Assembly (NCBI RefSeq): GCF_013085345.1
Contig: NZ_JABFAJ010000001.1
Coordinates: 99,609-163,608, forward strand
DNA: 64,000 bases
Reading direction: 5' to 3'
Source of the DNA: Isoptericola sediminis
GTDB taxonomy: Bacteria > Actinomycetota > Actinomycetes > Actinomycetales > Cellulomonadaceae
Part shown: piece after piece, positions 33,422-53,957 of the stretch
Position numbering within the stretch: the first letter of the stretch is position 1
Layout of the letters: each line of letters starts with the position of its first letter
Program-made: the position numbers and the translations under genes
The notes under the pieces: generated by a model
Told to the model about the DNA's origin: nothing
Seen by the model: only the letters and a program-made list of their open reading frames with translations
Databases searched by the model: none

Positions 33422-34918
33422 TCAGGCCGACGTCGTGACCCGTTCCCGGACCGTGTCCGCGACCCGACGGTAGGCACCCGGGTCCACCGGCAGCAGCCAC
33501 TGGGCCACCCGGGTCCGGCGCGGCAGGTCGACGTCGAGGTCGCGCATCATCTCGTCGATCTGGTGCAGGGAGAAGGGGATGACGTTCGTGCCCCGGGCGT
33601 GCCGGCCCTCGGTGCGCTTCTCCATCCAGTCGACCCTGTCGGCGACGTGCTCGCGGCGGACCTCGTCCGGGGGCAGGTCCATCGCGCCCGCGAGGTGGGC
33701 GGCGGTCCAGACGGCGGCCATCTCGGCCGACAGCGGGCTGAACAGGGACGAGTTGTACCCGGCGAACGTCAGGTGCGGCACGTCGTGGGGGAGCACCTGC
33801 CGGTAGAGCTGGAAGTTGCCCCGGTCGTCGAGGAGCCGCGCGGTCAGGTCGGCGTCCAGGAACGGCACGCGCTGATGGAACCCGGTGCCGCACACCACGA
33901 GGTCGGCGCGCACGGTGTCGCCGTCGCTGAGCACGGCCACGGGGGCGCCGTCGTCGTCCGTGGCGAACCGCTCGATCTCGGTGTCCCGGTGGACGACGAT
34001 CGTGCCGTCGGCCACCTGCTCGTAGAAGCCGTCCGTGGCGAGGGAGACCGTCGACCGGGCGATGTCGGAGAACTCGCCGCGCGGGACCAGACCCAGCTCG
34101 TCCAGGTGCAGCTGCTTGCGCGAGACGGTGCCGACGCTGGAGACCATCGACCGCCGGACCGGGTCGCCCGCTCCGTGCAGGAAACGCTCCATCGAGCCGT
34201 CGAGCGTCTGGTAGCGGAACAGCGCCTCCCCGAGGCGCGTCAGCAGCAGGTACTTGTAGTTCAGCGCCTTGCCCAGCTTCTTGGGCAGCTTCCACAGCAG
34301 CTGGCGTGCGACGACGGAGGTCGAGGCGGCGACGGGGCCGATCTCGGCCGCCACGTCGCAGGCGGACTTACCGTAGCCGACCACGACGACGTGCTTGTCG
34401 CGGGCGTCCTCGACCGACCCGATCTGGCCGGAGGCCACGACCTTCCCGCCGGCCCGCAGGAGCTGCGCCATCCCCTCGAACCGGGGGATGACGGGGTCGG
34501 AGAAGATCCCGTTGGCCACCACCAGGTGGTCGAAGCGCTCCGGGTCGCCGACCGCCTCGCCGCTGCGGCGCGCGGTGACCAGCCAGCCGTCCTCGGCGTC
34601 CGTCAGCTCGGCGCGCACGACCTCGGTCGACAGCCGCAGCGACCCGGCCAGGTCGTTCACCGCGACGTACTGCTCGAGGTAGGCCTGGACCTGCTCACCG
34701 CTGGGCCACTCGGGGTAGTCCTTCGGCATGGGCAGGTCGGTGAAGGAGTACGAGTCCTTGTTGTTCTGGGTGAACAGACCCTGGTACCGGCGGGTCGAGC
34801 TCCAGACGCCGCCGACGTCGGGGGCCTTCTCGAACACGGTGACCTCGTGGCCGAACTCGCGGAGGGTCTTCACGCTGGCCAGTCCTGCGAACCCGGCCCC
34901 GACGACAGCGATCTTCAT
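33422..34918 (-). CDS. Flavin-containing monooxygenase (FMO/BVMO-like)
   Basis: A 498-residue two-dinucleotide-fold enzyme. The FAD site GAGFAGLASVKTL is at about 7-19; EKAPDVGGVW and a second (NADPH) fold VVVGYGKSACDVA follow. The FMO signature FxGxxxHxxxx has no clear match; the residues GTGFHQRVPFL and FAGYNSSLF are seen instead. The Class B group oxygenates heteroatoms or ketones, but substrate cannot be told. It converges with the P450 and lies beside the conservon, which may only be proximity. The ATG at 34916-34918 gives the conserved MKIAVVGAG start. Confidence 0.9.
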   Translation of the reverse strand: MKIAVVGAGFAGLASVKTLREFGHEVTVFEKAPDVGGVWSSTRRYQGLFTQNNKDSYSFTDLPMPKDYPEWPSGEQVQAYLEQYVAVNDLAGSLRLSTEVVRAELTDAEDGWLVTARRSGEAVGDPERFDHLVVANGIFSDPVIPRFEGMAQLLRAGGKVVASGQIGSVEDARDKHVVVVGYGKSACDVAAEIGPVAASTSVVARQLLWKLPKKLGKALNYKYLLLTRLGEALFRYQTLDGSMERFLHGAGDPVRRSMVSSVGTVSRKQLHLDELGLVPRGEFSDIARSTVSLATDGFYEQVADGTIVVHRDTEIERFATDDDGAPVAVLSDGDTVRADLVVCGTGFHQRVPFLDADLTARLLDDRGNFQLYRQVLPHDVPHLTFAGYNSSLFSPLSAEMAAVWTAAHLAGAMDLPPDEVRREHVADRVDWMEKRTEGRHARGTNVIPFSLHQIDEMMRDLDVDLPRRTRVAQWLLPVDPGAYRRVADTVRERVTTSA

Positions 34919-35006
34919 GAGCGTCCTTGGATCGATTCGGTCTCAAACGCCTGAATCGTAGCGGGGCGGACACTCCGGGCGATAGGTCTGACCAGGGATG
35001 ATCTCC

Positions 35007-35783
35007 TCAGGCCGCGGCCGCGAGCGACTCCAGGCCGGTCCCGGTGACCCGGCCGCGCTCGAGGAGGTGGCGGCTCACGCGGTCACGGAGACGCCGGTCG
35101 GCGGCGAGCCGTCGGGCGACCGTCCGGTGACCTCCCCGGCCCGTCACCGCCGCCAGCTCGGCGTCGACGTGGAGCAGGTCCCACAGCGCCGACTGGGTGC
35201 CCAGCGGCACGGCCGCGCCGTCCGCGCCGGAGATCGCGCCGATCGTGGAGACGTACAGCGACCACGGCCCGTCGTGCCCGGCCAGGTGCAGGCCGTCCGC
35301 GCCCGAGCGGCGGACGTAGCTGTGCTCGGTCGCGTCCAGCGCCACGACCTGCTCGGTCGTGAGCAGGGAGACGACGACGGCGCTGCGGACGTCGGGCGCC
35401 GTGCGCGGGACGGCGGCGACGTAGCCCGCCGGGTTGACGCGGGGGATGTGCCCGACCGACACGTGGGAGAGCGCGCCGTGCAGCATGGGCACCGTCGTGC
35501 TCACGCCCAGCCGGGTGAACTTGCGATGCATCACCCCGGGAGCGGCGTTGGAGCCGATGGCGACCACCGCGTGCCGGTGGCGTCGCGGGGGGACGCGGGC
35601 GCGTCCCAGCAGCTCGTCCAGCGAGGTGCCGTCCTCGCCGATCCACGTGCCGCCGTCGTGCCGGAGCGCACCGAAGGTGCCGTCGTGCAGCAGGCCCGAT
35701 GTGGGAGCGGCCGGGCCCGGGTAGTGCCAGGGCGTCACCCGCAGGTCGACGTCGATGCCCAGGTCGGCGAGCGTCGTGGACAT
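35007..35783 (-). CDS. Conserved hypothetical protein, possible gamma-glutamylcyclotransferase-like fold
   Basis: A 258-residue protein not matched to a certain family. AVVAIGSNAAPGVMHRKF near 76 recalls the N-terminal YGSN loop of gamma-glutamylcyclotransferase folds, but the catalytic Glu region is not clear. Other notable parts: DLRVTPWHYPGPAAPTSGLL near the start and LHGALSHVSVGHIPRVNPAG in the middle, then ADGLHLAGHDGPWSLYVSTI. GGGAGGA lies ahead of ATG 35781-35783, fixing the start. No signal peptide. It is divergent from the RHS gene over 149 bases. Not assigned a function. Confidence 0.75.
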   Translation of the reverse strand: MSTTLADLGIDVDLRVTPWHYPGPAAPTSGLLHDGTFGALRHDGGTWIGEDGTSLDELLGRARVPPRRHRHAVVAIGSNAAPGVMHRKFTRLGVSTTVPMLHGALSHVSVGHIPRVNPAGYVAAVPRTAPDVRSAVVVSLLTTEQVVALDATEHSYVRRSGADGLHLAGHDGPWSLYVSTIGAISGADGAAVPLGTQSALWDLLHVDAELAAVTGRGGHRTVARRLAADRRLRDRVSRHLLERGRVTGTGLESLAAAA

Positions 35784-35932
35784 GGCTCCATCCTCCCAGA
35801 GGTGCACCCTGGTCCGGCTTCACCCGGGTGAGATCCCGGGCAGAGGACCCTCCCGCCCGGCCGTGGCGCAGATCACATCCTTACTCTCGGGGGAGGTCGG
35901 GCGGGCGTTCGGCCGTGCGAGAGGGGACTCCC

Positions 35933-48113
<12,181 letters not shown>

Positions 48114-48155
48114 CTCGCATCCGGACGGGGCGACGGACGGCCCGGACGTCGCCGG

Positions 48156-48827
48156 TCAGCGCGGGTCGCGTGCCGCCCAGAGCATGCCGCGCGAGATCAC
48201 CTCGTGGATCGTGGGGTGCCGGACGTCCGCCACCGTGTGGCCGACGGTGCAGGCGAAGACCTTGCCCGCGCCCCAGCGACGGGTCCAGGCCACGGGGACC
48301 GTGGCCGGTTCGTGCCACGGCACGCCCGGCCGCACCTCGTGGGTCGTGGACATCAGGACGTCGCACAGGGGGTCGGACTGGACCCAGTACTGCTCGGTCG
48401 TGAGGTGCGCACGGGGGGCCAGCCCGGCGACGACGGGGTGGTCGGCGCGCTCGGGACGGACCACGACGTCGTGCTCGACGAGGTCGCCGGGGTGGGCGAC
48501 GAACTGTCCGCCGACCAGGTGGTGGTAGTCGGTCGCGTTCCGGAAGGCGTCGAGGAGGCCGCCGTGCCAGCCGGCGAGCCCGGTGCCGTTCTCGACGGCC
48601 ACCCGCAGGCCGTGCATCTCGTCGACGAGGATGTCACCCATCGTCCACGACTGGACGATCAGGTCGGTGCGCTCCATCGCCGTCTCGTCGGCGTAGACCT
48701 CGAGGGAGTCCTCGACCGAGACCTCGAACCCGGCGTCCTCGAGAACGGGGATGAAGACGTCCGTCGTCCCCACGGGGTCGTGCCCGTCCCAACCTCCGCG
48801 GACGACCAGGGCGGTGCGCGTGCTCAC
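48156..48827 (-). CDS. ThuA-like protein (trehalose-utilisation family)
   Basis: A 223-residue ThuA/class-I glutamine-amidotransferase-like protein. It shows VVRGGWDGHDPVGTTDVF at the start, AGWHGGLLDAFRNATDYHHL near 90, QFVAHPGDLVEHDVVV, and LTTEQYWVQSDP. ThuA proteins partner a dehydrogenase (ThuB, Gfo/Idh/MocA fold) in conversion of trehalose or related sugars to keto forms; their own activity is not fully settled. GTG 48827 overlaps the ROK regulator stop by four bases, with GGAGG ahead. It converges on ligA. The ROK-ThuA pair is divergent from the sugar transporter, so it is part of the same sugar set. Confidence 0.86.
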   Translation of the reverse strand: MSTRTALVVRGGWDGHDPVGTTDVFIPVLEDAGFEVSVEDSLEVYADETAMERTDLIVQSWTMGDILVDEMHGLRVAVENGTGLAGWHGGLLDAFRNATDYHHLVGGQFVAHPGDLVEHDVVVRPERADHPVVAGLAPRAHLTTEQYWVQSDPLCDVLMSTTHEVRPGVPWHEPATVPVAWTRRWGAGKVFACTVGHTVADVRHPTIHEVISRGMLWAARDPR

Positions 48828-50032
48828 GAGTCCTCCTTGGCGGTGATGAGGGTGTCGATCGAGGCGGCCGAGAGGTACTGCTCGGTCACGAGGTGCGCCG
48901 CTCCGACGACACCTGCCTCGGCACCGGCCCCGGTGGTGGCGATCCGGAGATGCTGGGTCGCCAGCGGCAGCGAGCGCTGGTAGACGATCTCGCGGATCCC
49001 GGCCATGAGGTGCTCTCCGGCCTCGGAGAGGACGCCGCCGACGATGATGCGTGCCGGGTTGAGCAGGCTTACCGACGCGGCCAGGACGGTACCGATGTCC
49101 CGGCCCGCCTGGCGGACGGCCTGGCCCGCGGCGAGGTCGCCGGCGCGCACGAGGTCGACGATGTCGGCGGTGCTGCTGACCGCAGCACCCTGGTCCCGCA
49201 GCCGCGACGCGATCGCGGCGCCGCCGGCCACGGCTTCCAGGCACCCCGTGTTGCCGCAGCGGCACGGGATGTCGGCGGCGCGGGGCACCGTGACGTGGCC
49301 GAGGTCGCCGGCCGCGCCCTGGGCACCGCGACGGAGCTCCCCGTCCATGATGACGCCGGCGCCGATACCGGTCGCCACCTTGACGAACAGCAGGTCGCTC
49401 ACGGTGGGGCACATCGTGCGGTGCTCGCCCAGCGCCATGATGTTGACGTCGTTGTCGACGAGGACCGGGGCACGGAGCCGGGCGTAGAGCTCGCCGGGGA
49501 CGTCCGTGCCGTCCCAGCCGGGCATGATCGGAGGGTTGACCGGTCGGCCCGTGGTGTGGTCCACCGGCCCGGGGAGCCCGATGCCGATGCCGACGAGCTC
49601 GTCGGCCCGACGGCCCGCCCGGGCGATGACCTTGGCACCGGCCTCGGCCACCCAGTCGAGGACGCGCGTCGGGCCGTCGGCGATCGCGAGCGGCTCCTGG
49701 AGGTGCCCGATGGGCTCCCCGGCCAGATCGGTGACGGCGATCCGCGCGTGGGTCGCACCCAGGTCGACGCCGAGCACGATGCGCGACGTGGGGTCGAACG
49801 CGAACGTCGACGGTGGTCGTCCACCCGTGCTCGACGCCTCGCCGGCCGGGGCCAGCAACCCGATCTCGCGCAGCGCGTCGATGCGCGCCGCGACCGTGGA
49901 GCGTGCCTGCCCCGTGGCGGCGACCAACGCGGCGCGTGTGCGTGGCCTTCCGTCCCGGAGCAGCTGGAACATCGCTCCGGCCCCCGTGGGTCGTGGGGGG
50001 AACTTCGCCAGCCCTTCCATAAGCACAGTCAA
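48824..50032 (-). CDS. ROK-family transcriptional regulator
   Basis: A 402-residue protein with a winged helix (residues about 20-75, RTRAALVAATGQARSTVAARIDALREIG) and a ROK sugar-kinase-like domain. The domain shows GVDLGATHARIAVTDLAGEP, VDNDVNIMALGEHR, and VKVATGIGAGVIMDGELRRG. The zinc/ROK Cys box is ADIPCRCGNTGCLEAVAGG. Such proteins bind a sugar or sugar phosphate and release DNA. The start could be ATG 50056, TTG 50032, or ATG 50020; TTG 50032 has GAGAGGAGG 5 bases upstream and is used here. It faces the transporter operon with a near-palindrome between them and overlaps ThuA by four bases. Confidence 0.9.
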   Translation of the reverse strand: MTVLMEGLAKFPPRPTGAGAMFQLLRDGRPRTRAALVAATGQARSTVAARIDALREIGLLAPAGEASSTGGRPPSTFAFDPTSRIVLGVDLGATHARIAVTDLAGEPIGHLQEPLAIADGPTRVLDWVAEAGAKVIARAGRRADELVGIGIGLPGPVDHTTGRPVNPPIMPGWDGTDVPGELYARLRAPVLVDNDVNIMALGEHRTMCPTVSDLLFVKVATGIGAGVIMDGELRRGAQGAAGDLGHVTVPRAADIPCRCGNTGCLEAVAGGAAIASRLRDQGAAVSSTADIVDLVRAGDLAAGQAVRQAGRDIGTVLAASVSLLNPARIIVGGVLSEAGEHLMAGIREIVYQRSLPLATQHLRIATTGAGAEAGVVGAAHLVTEQYLSAASIDTLITAKEDS

Positions 50033-50096
50033 CCACGCCTCCTCTCTCTGTTGCATGTGTCGACGAACCGTGTATCACGGGGGGGTAACGATCCGA

Positions 50097-50110
50097 AAGT
50101 ACCGGAACTT
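50097..50110. promoter_or_regulatory. 14-bp near-palindrome, candidate ROK operator
   Basis: AAGTACCGGAACTT is a palindrome except for one base pair. It sits four bases upstream of the -35 box of the transporter promoter, between the two divergent genes, where a ROK repressor would sit. Inferred from position only. Confidence 0.45.
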
Positions 50111-50114
50111 ATGA

Positions 50115-50144
50115 TTGACGTCGAACAGAAGGTGGCCCTATGGT
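50115..50144 (+). promoter_or_regulatory. Promoter of sugar transporter operon, leaderless start
   Basis: -35 TTGACG (50115-50120), 18-base spacer and -10 TATGGT (50139-50144), then six bases to ATG 50151. Box identity, spacing and the missing ribosome binding site agree on a leaderless start. Confidence 0.7.
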
Positions 50145-50150
50145 CGTCGC

Positions 50151-51671
50151 ATGGTCACCGAAGACCCCGCAGCGCCGCTGCTGCAGATGCAAGGGATCGT
50201 CAAGCACTTCCCGGGTGCCAAGGCGCTCGACGGAGTGGACCTCGACGTCCGTGCCGGCGAGGTCCACTGTCTGCTCGGCCAGAACGGCGCCGGGAAGTCC
50301 ACTCTCATCAAGGTGCTGGCCGGGGCGCACCAGCCCACGGCCGGCACGATCCGGCTCGACGGCGACGAGATCGCCTTCCCGCACCCCGACACCGCGCTCG
50401 AGCACGGCGTGGCGACGATGTACCAGGAGCTCGACGTCGTCGACGGCCTCACCGTCGCCGAGAACATCTACCTGGGGCACGAGCTCGCGTCGGCCGGGTT
50501 CACGCTCCGCCGCTCCGCGGCGCAGCGGACCCGGCAGCTCATGGACCGGCTGGGGCACCCGGAGATCTCGCCGCACCGTGAGGTCGGCAGCCTGTCCGCC
50601 GCCGGGAAGCAGATCGTGTCGATGGCGCGGGCTCTGTCCCGCGACGCGCGGGTCATCGTCATGGACGAGCCGTCGGCGGTGCTCGACTCCGGCGAGGTCG
50701 ACAACCTCTTCCGTGTCGTCGACGAGCTGACCGAGCAGGGCATCGCCATCGTCTACATCTCGCACCGCCTCGAGGAGATCCGCCGGATCGGCGACCGGAT
50801 CACGGTCCTCAAGGACGGGGTCACGGTCGGTCGGAACCTGGACGTCTCCACGACGGCGACGGACGAGCTGATCAAGCTGATGACGGGCAAGAACGTCGAG
50901 TACGCGTTCCCGGAGCGTCCCGGCGTCCCGGACGACGCGCCCGTCCGGCTCGAGGTCACCGACCTCGCGCTGGCCGACGTCTTCTCGGACGTCTCCCTGA
51001 CGGTCCGTGCCGGCGAGATCGTCGGCCTCGCCGGGCTCGTCGGGTCGGGGCGGTCCGAGATCCTCGAGACCATCTACGGGGCGCGCCGTGCGACCCGCGG
51101 CCGGGTGGAGCTGGACGGGAAGTCCTTGCGGCGCGGTTCGGTCGGAGCCGCCGTGGCCGCGGACATCGGCCTCGCCCCTGAGGAGCGCAAGAGCCAGGGG
51201 CTGCTGCTCGACGAGCCCGTCTATCGCAACGTCACCCTGTCGTCCTTCGCGCGGATCGCCCGGGGCGGCTGGCTCGACGAACGGGCCGAGAGGTCTGCCG
51301 CCGCAGAGCAGGCCGCGGCGCTCGAGCTCCGGCCGAACGACGTGGAACGGCCGATCCGCACGTTGTCGGGAGGGAATCAGCAGAAGGTCATGCTCGCCCG
51401 GTGGCTCGTCCACGGCTGCGAGGTGCTGCTGCTCGACGAGCCCACTCGCGGCGTCGACGTCGGAGCGCGGTCCGAGATCTACGACCTGGTGCGTCGCCTC
51501 GCCGACGCCGGCACCGCCGTCCTGGTCGTCTCCAGCGAGATCCCCGAAGTCCTGGGCCTGTCCGACCGTGTCCTCGTCGTCTCCGACGGGCAGGTCGTGC
51601 ACGAGGGGCCCGCCGAGCAGATCGACGAGCACCAGGTGCTCGACATGGTCATGGAAGGAAGTGTCGCGTGA
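50151..51671 (+). CDS. Sugar ABC transporter ATP-binding protein (double cassette, ribose type)
   Basis: A 506-residue two-domain ATPase as in RbsA/MglA. The first half has GQNGAGKSTLIKVL, QELDVVDGLTVAENIYLGH, the signature position reading GSLSAAGKQIVSMARALS, and VIVMDEPSAVL. The second half has GLVGSGRSEILETIYG, PEERKSQGLLLDEPVYRNV, LSGGNQQKVMLARWL and LLLDEPTRGVDVGARSEIY. Typical of monosaccharide importers. It starts at the leaderless ATG 50151 (the open frame begins at 50115 but the earlier ATG lies in the promoter). It overlaps the permease gene by four bases. Confidence 0.93.
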   Translation: MVTEDPAAPLLQMQGIVKHFPGAKALDGVDLDVRAGEVHCLLGQNGAGKSTLIKVLAGAHQPTAGTIRLDGDEIAFPHPDTALEHGVATMYQELDVVDGLTVAENIYLGHELASAGFTLRRSAAQRTRQLMDRLGHPEISPHREVGSLSAAGKQIVSMARALSRDARVIVMDEPSAVLDSGEVDNLFRVVDELTEQGIAIVYISHRLEEIRRIGDRITVLKDGVTVGRNLDVSTTATDELIKLMTGKNVEYAFPERPGVPDDAPVRLEVTDLALADVFSDVSLTVRAGEIVGLAGLVGSGRSEILETIYGARRATRGRVELDGKSLRRGSVGAAVAADIGLAPEERKSQGLLLDEPVYRNVTLSSFARIARGGWLDERAERSAAAEQAAALELRPNDVERPIRTLSGGNQQKVMLARWLVHGCEVLLLDEPTRGVDVGARSEIYDLVRRLADAGTAVLVVSSEIPEVLGLSDRVLVVSDGQVVHEGPAEQIDEHQVLDMVMEGSVA

Positions 51672-52720
51672 GCGAGCAGCAGACGTCGTCCGGTGCGGCG
51701 ACCCACACACCCACGGCGCGGGCCGGGGGCCGCCGCACCCGCGGCAGGCTCCCCGGGCTCTCCGGCCTGTCCGGCGCGACCGTCCGCAACCTCGGGCTGG
51801 TCGCGGCCCTCCTCCTGCTGTGCCTGGTCGGGTTCCTCACCGGCGGGGACCGGTTCGCGAGCCTGACCAACCTCATGATCGTCCTGAGCCTCGCCGCCGT
51901 GACCGGGGTCATCGCGATCGGGATGACCTTCGTCATCACCACCGGTGGCATCGATCTCTCGGTCGGGTCCCTGCTCGGCCTGACGACGGTGTGGGCCTCG
52001 ACCCTGGCCACCCAGACCATGGCCGACCAGTACGGCTGGATCGTCATGGTGGGCTGCGCGCTCCTGGTCGGGCTCGCCGCCGGACTCATCAATGGCGTGG
52101 TCATCGCCTACGGGAACGTCGTCGCCTTCATCGCGACCCTCGCCATGCTCGTCGCGGCCCGCGGGCTCGCCGAGCTCATCGCGAACCGCCGCACGCAGAT
52201 CGTCGACCAGCCGTCCTTCGAGACCACGTTCCAGGGCGATCTGCTGGGTGTCCCGAAGATCGTCTGGATCTTCGTCGTCGTGGCCGTGGCGGGCTGGTTC
52301 CTGCTCAACCGGACCACCTTCGGCCGCCGTACCGTCGCCGTCGGCGGCAACCGGGAGGCGGCCCGCCTCGCCGGCATCGACGTCAAGCGTCACCTGATGT
52401 ACGTCTACGGGCTCTCGGGCCTGACGGTCGGCATCGGTGGCGTCATGCTGCTCGCCCGGACCGGTGCCGGGTCGTCGACCAACGGCCTGCTCCTCGAGCT
52501 CGAGGTGATCGCCGCGGTCGTCGTCGGCGGCACCCTCCTCGTCGGCGGTCGCGGCACGATCGTCGGCACCGTGATCGGCGTCCTCATCTTCGCGACGCTC
52601 ACCAACGTCTTCATCATCAACAACATCGACAGCTCGGTGCAGCAGATCGCCCGCGGGGCGATCATCGTCGCCGCCGTGCTGCTCCAGCAGCGTTTCGCCC
52701 GCCGTTCCAAGGCCGGCTAG
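51668..52720 (+). CDS. Sugar ABC transporter permease (RbsC/XylH type)
   Basis: A 350-residue permease with about 8-10 hydrophobic helices; it begins after a 40-residue Arg/Gly-rich cytoplasmic tail. The signature ITTGGIDLSVGSLLGL occurs near 93. EAARLAGIDVKRH and GGTLLVGGRGTIVGTV are the coupling and C-terminal marks. GTG 51668 overlaps the ATPase stop (GTGA). It acts as a homodimer with the double ATPase and the binding protein downstream. Confidence 0.93.
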   Translation: MSEQQTSSGAATHTPTARAGGRRTRGRLPGLSGLSGATVRNLGLVAALLLLCLVGFLTGGDRFASLTNLMIVLSLAAVTGVIAIGMTFVITTGGIDLSVGSLLGLTTVWASTLATQTMADQYGWIVMVGCALLVGLAAGLINGVVIAYGNVVAFIATLAMLVAARGLAELIANRRTQIVDQPSFETTFQGDLLGVPKIVWIFVVVAVAGWFLLNRTTFGRRTVAVGGNREAARLAGIDVKRHLMYVYGLSGLTVGIGGVMLLARTGAGSSTNGLLLELEVIAAVVVGGTLLVGGRGTIVGTVIGVLIFATLTNVFIINNIDSSVQQIARGAIIVAAVLLQQRFARRSKAG

Positions 52721-52782
52721 CCGTCCCTGTCCCTCCGACCCCTACCCGTCCCAGCACGCACCGGACCGAATCGAGGAAGATC

Positions 52783-53853
52783 ATGTCCGCACGTACCACC
52801 CGCCGCCGTCGTCTGATCGCGGCCCCGCTCGCCCTGGCCGCCTCGGCCGCCCTGCTGGCCGGTTGCGTCAGCAACGAACCGGCCGAGGAGGAGGGTGACT
52901 CCGGGGAGACGAGCTCCGAGGAGGGCTCCGCCGGCGGCACCATGAACGACGAGCCCGGGGACACCGTCACCATCGGCTTCTCGGCCCCGGCGGCCGACCA
53001 CGGCTGGATGGGCGCCATCACCTCGGCCGCCGTGGACACCGCCGACCAGTACGAGGACGTCGAGCTGCGTGTCGCGGAAGGCACGAACGACGTCAACGTG
53101 CAGATCAGCCAGATCGAGACGTTCATCGCCGACGGCGTGGACGCCATCGTGCTGCTGCCGTTCGACGGCGCCGCGCTCACCGACGTCGCGACCGAGGCCA
53201 TGGACGCCGGGATCCCCGTCATCAACGTCGACCGGGAGTTCTCCAGCCCGTTCGCCGCACGGTCCACCGTGCTCGGCGACAACTACGGCATGGGGGTCAG
53301 CGCCGGCACCTACATCTGCGAGCAGCTCGGTGACCAGCCCGACGCCGTCGTCGCGGAGATCCAGGGCATCGCCTCGCTGCCGCTGACGCAGGACCGGTCG
53401 CAGGGCTTCGCGGACGCGCTGTCCGACTGCGGCCTCGACGTCGACAACCAGGTCTCGGCCGAGTTCACCGTCCAGAGCGGTGAGCAGGTCACGGCGAACC
53501 TGCTGCAGGCCGCCCCGGAGATCGACGCCATCTGGAACCACGACGACGACCAGGGTGTCGGAGTCCTCCAGGCGATCGAGAACGCCGGCCGCGACGAGTT
53601 CTTCATGGTCGGCGGCGCCGGTTCGCTCGACGTGATGGAGCACATCCAGTCCGGTGACACCGTGCTGCAGGCCACTGTCGTGTACCCGTCCACCCAGGCG
53701 GCGGACGGCATCAAGCTGGCCCGGCTGGTCGCGCAGGAGAAGGACCTGGACGACCTCGCGTCGTCGTCCGTCCCGCGCACCGTCCAGCTCTTCGCACCGG
53801 TCGTCACGGCGGACAACGTCGATCAGTTCATGGACATCGGGTTCCGTTCCTGA
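52783..53853 (+). CDS. Sugar-binding lipoprotein (periplasmic-binding-protein I type)
   Basis: A 356-residue binding protein with a signal peptide and lipobox LLAGC, C28 lipidated. The mature N-terminus is acidic (Glu/Ser-rich to about 50). It then shows DTVTIGFSAPAADHGWMGAI, IETFIADGVDAIVLLPFDG, IPVINVDREFSS and DAIWNHDDDQGVGVLQAIE, marking the PBP1 ribose/inositol/galactose group. It is 62 bases after the permease and should feed it. GAGGAAG lies before ATG 52783. A strong hairpin follows (53875-53903). Ligand not predictable; the nearby dehydrogenase and isomerase suggest inositol or a rare hexose. Confidence 0.92.
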   Translation: MSARTTRRRRLIAAPLALAASAALLAGCVSNEPAEEEGDSGETSSEEGSAGGTMNDEPGDTVTIGFSAPAADHGWMGAITSAAVDTADQYEDVELRVAEGTNDVNVQISQIETFIADGVDAIVLLPFDGAALTDVATEAMDAGIPVINVDREFSSPFAARSTVLGDNYGMGVSAGTYICEQLGDQPDAVVAEIQGIASLPLTQDRSQGFADALSDCGLDVDNQVSAEFTVQSGEQVTANLLQAAPEIDAIWNHDDDQGVGVLQAIENAGRDEFFMVGGAGSLDVMEHIQSGDTVLQATVVYPSTQAADGIKLARLVAQEKDLDDLASSSVPRTVQLFAPVVTADNVDQFMDIGFRS

Positions 53854-53874
53854 CCCGACCTGGACGACACCCCC

Positions 53875-53903
53875 CGGCGGCGGGGCGCAGCGCCCCGCCG
53901 CCG
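53875..53903 (+). terminator. Hairpin between binding-protein gene and dehydrogenase gene
   Basis: A 13-bp GC-rich stem (53875-53887 pairs with 53891-53903) has a three-base CAG loop, 21 bases past the stop, followed by GCGGTCTT. It probably reduces read-through into the dehydrogenase gene. Confidence 0.65.
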
Positions 53904-53957
53904 CGGTCTTGCCCGACGGCGGGACCGGCCGCACGAGGAACGAAAGGACACTCACCA

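Noticed and set aside
48156..50078. Single 640-residue protein joining ROK region and ThuA on the minus strand
   Set aside because: Its N-terminal part is a shadow frame of the ROK gene. ThuA starts at GTG 48827 with its own ribosome binding site.
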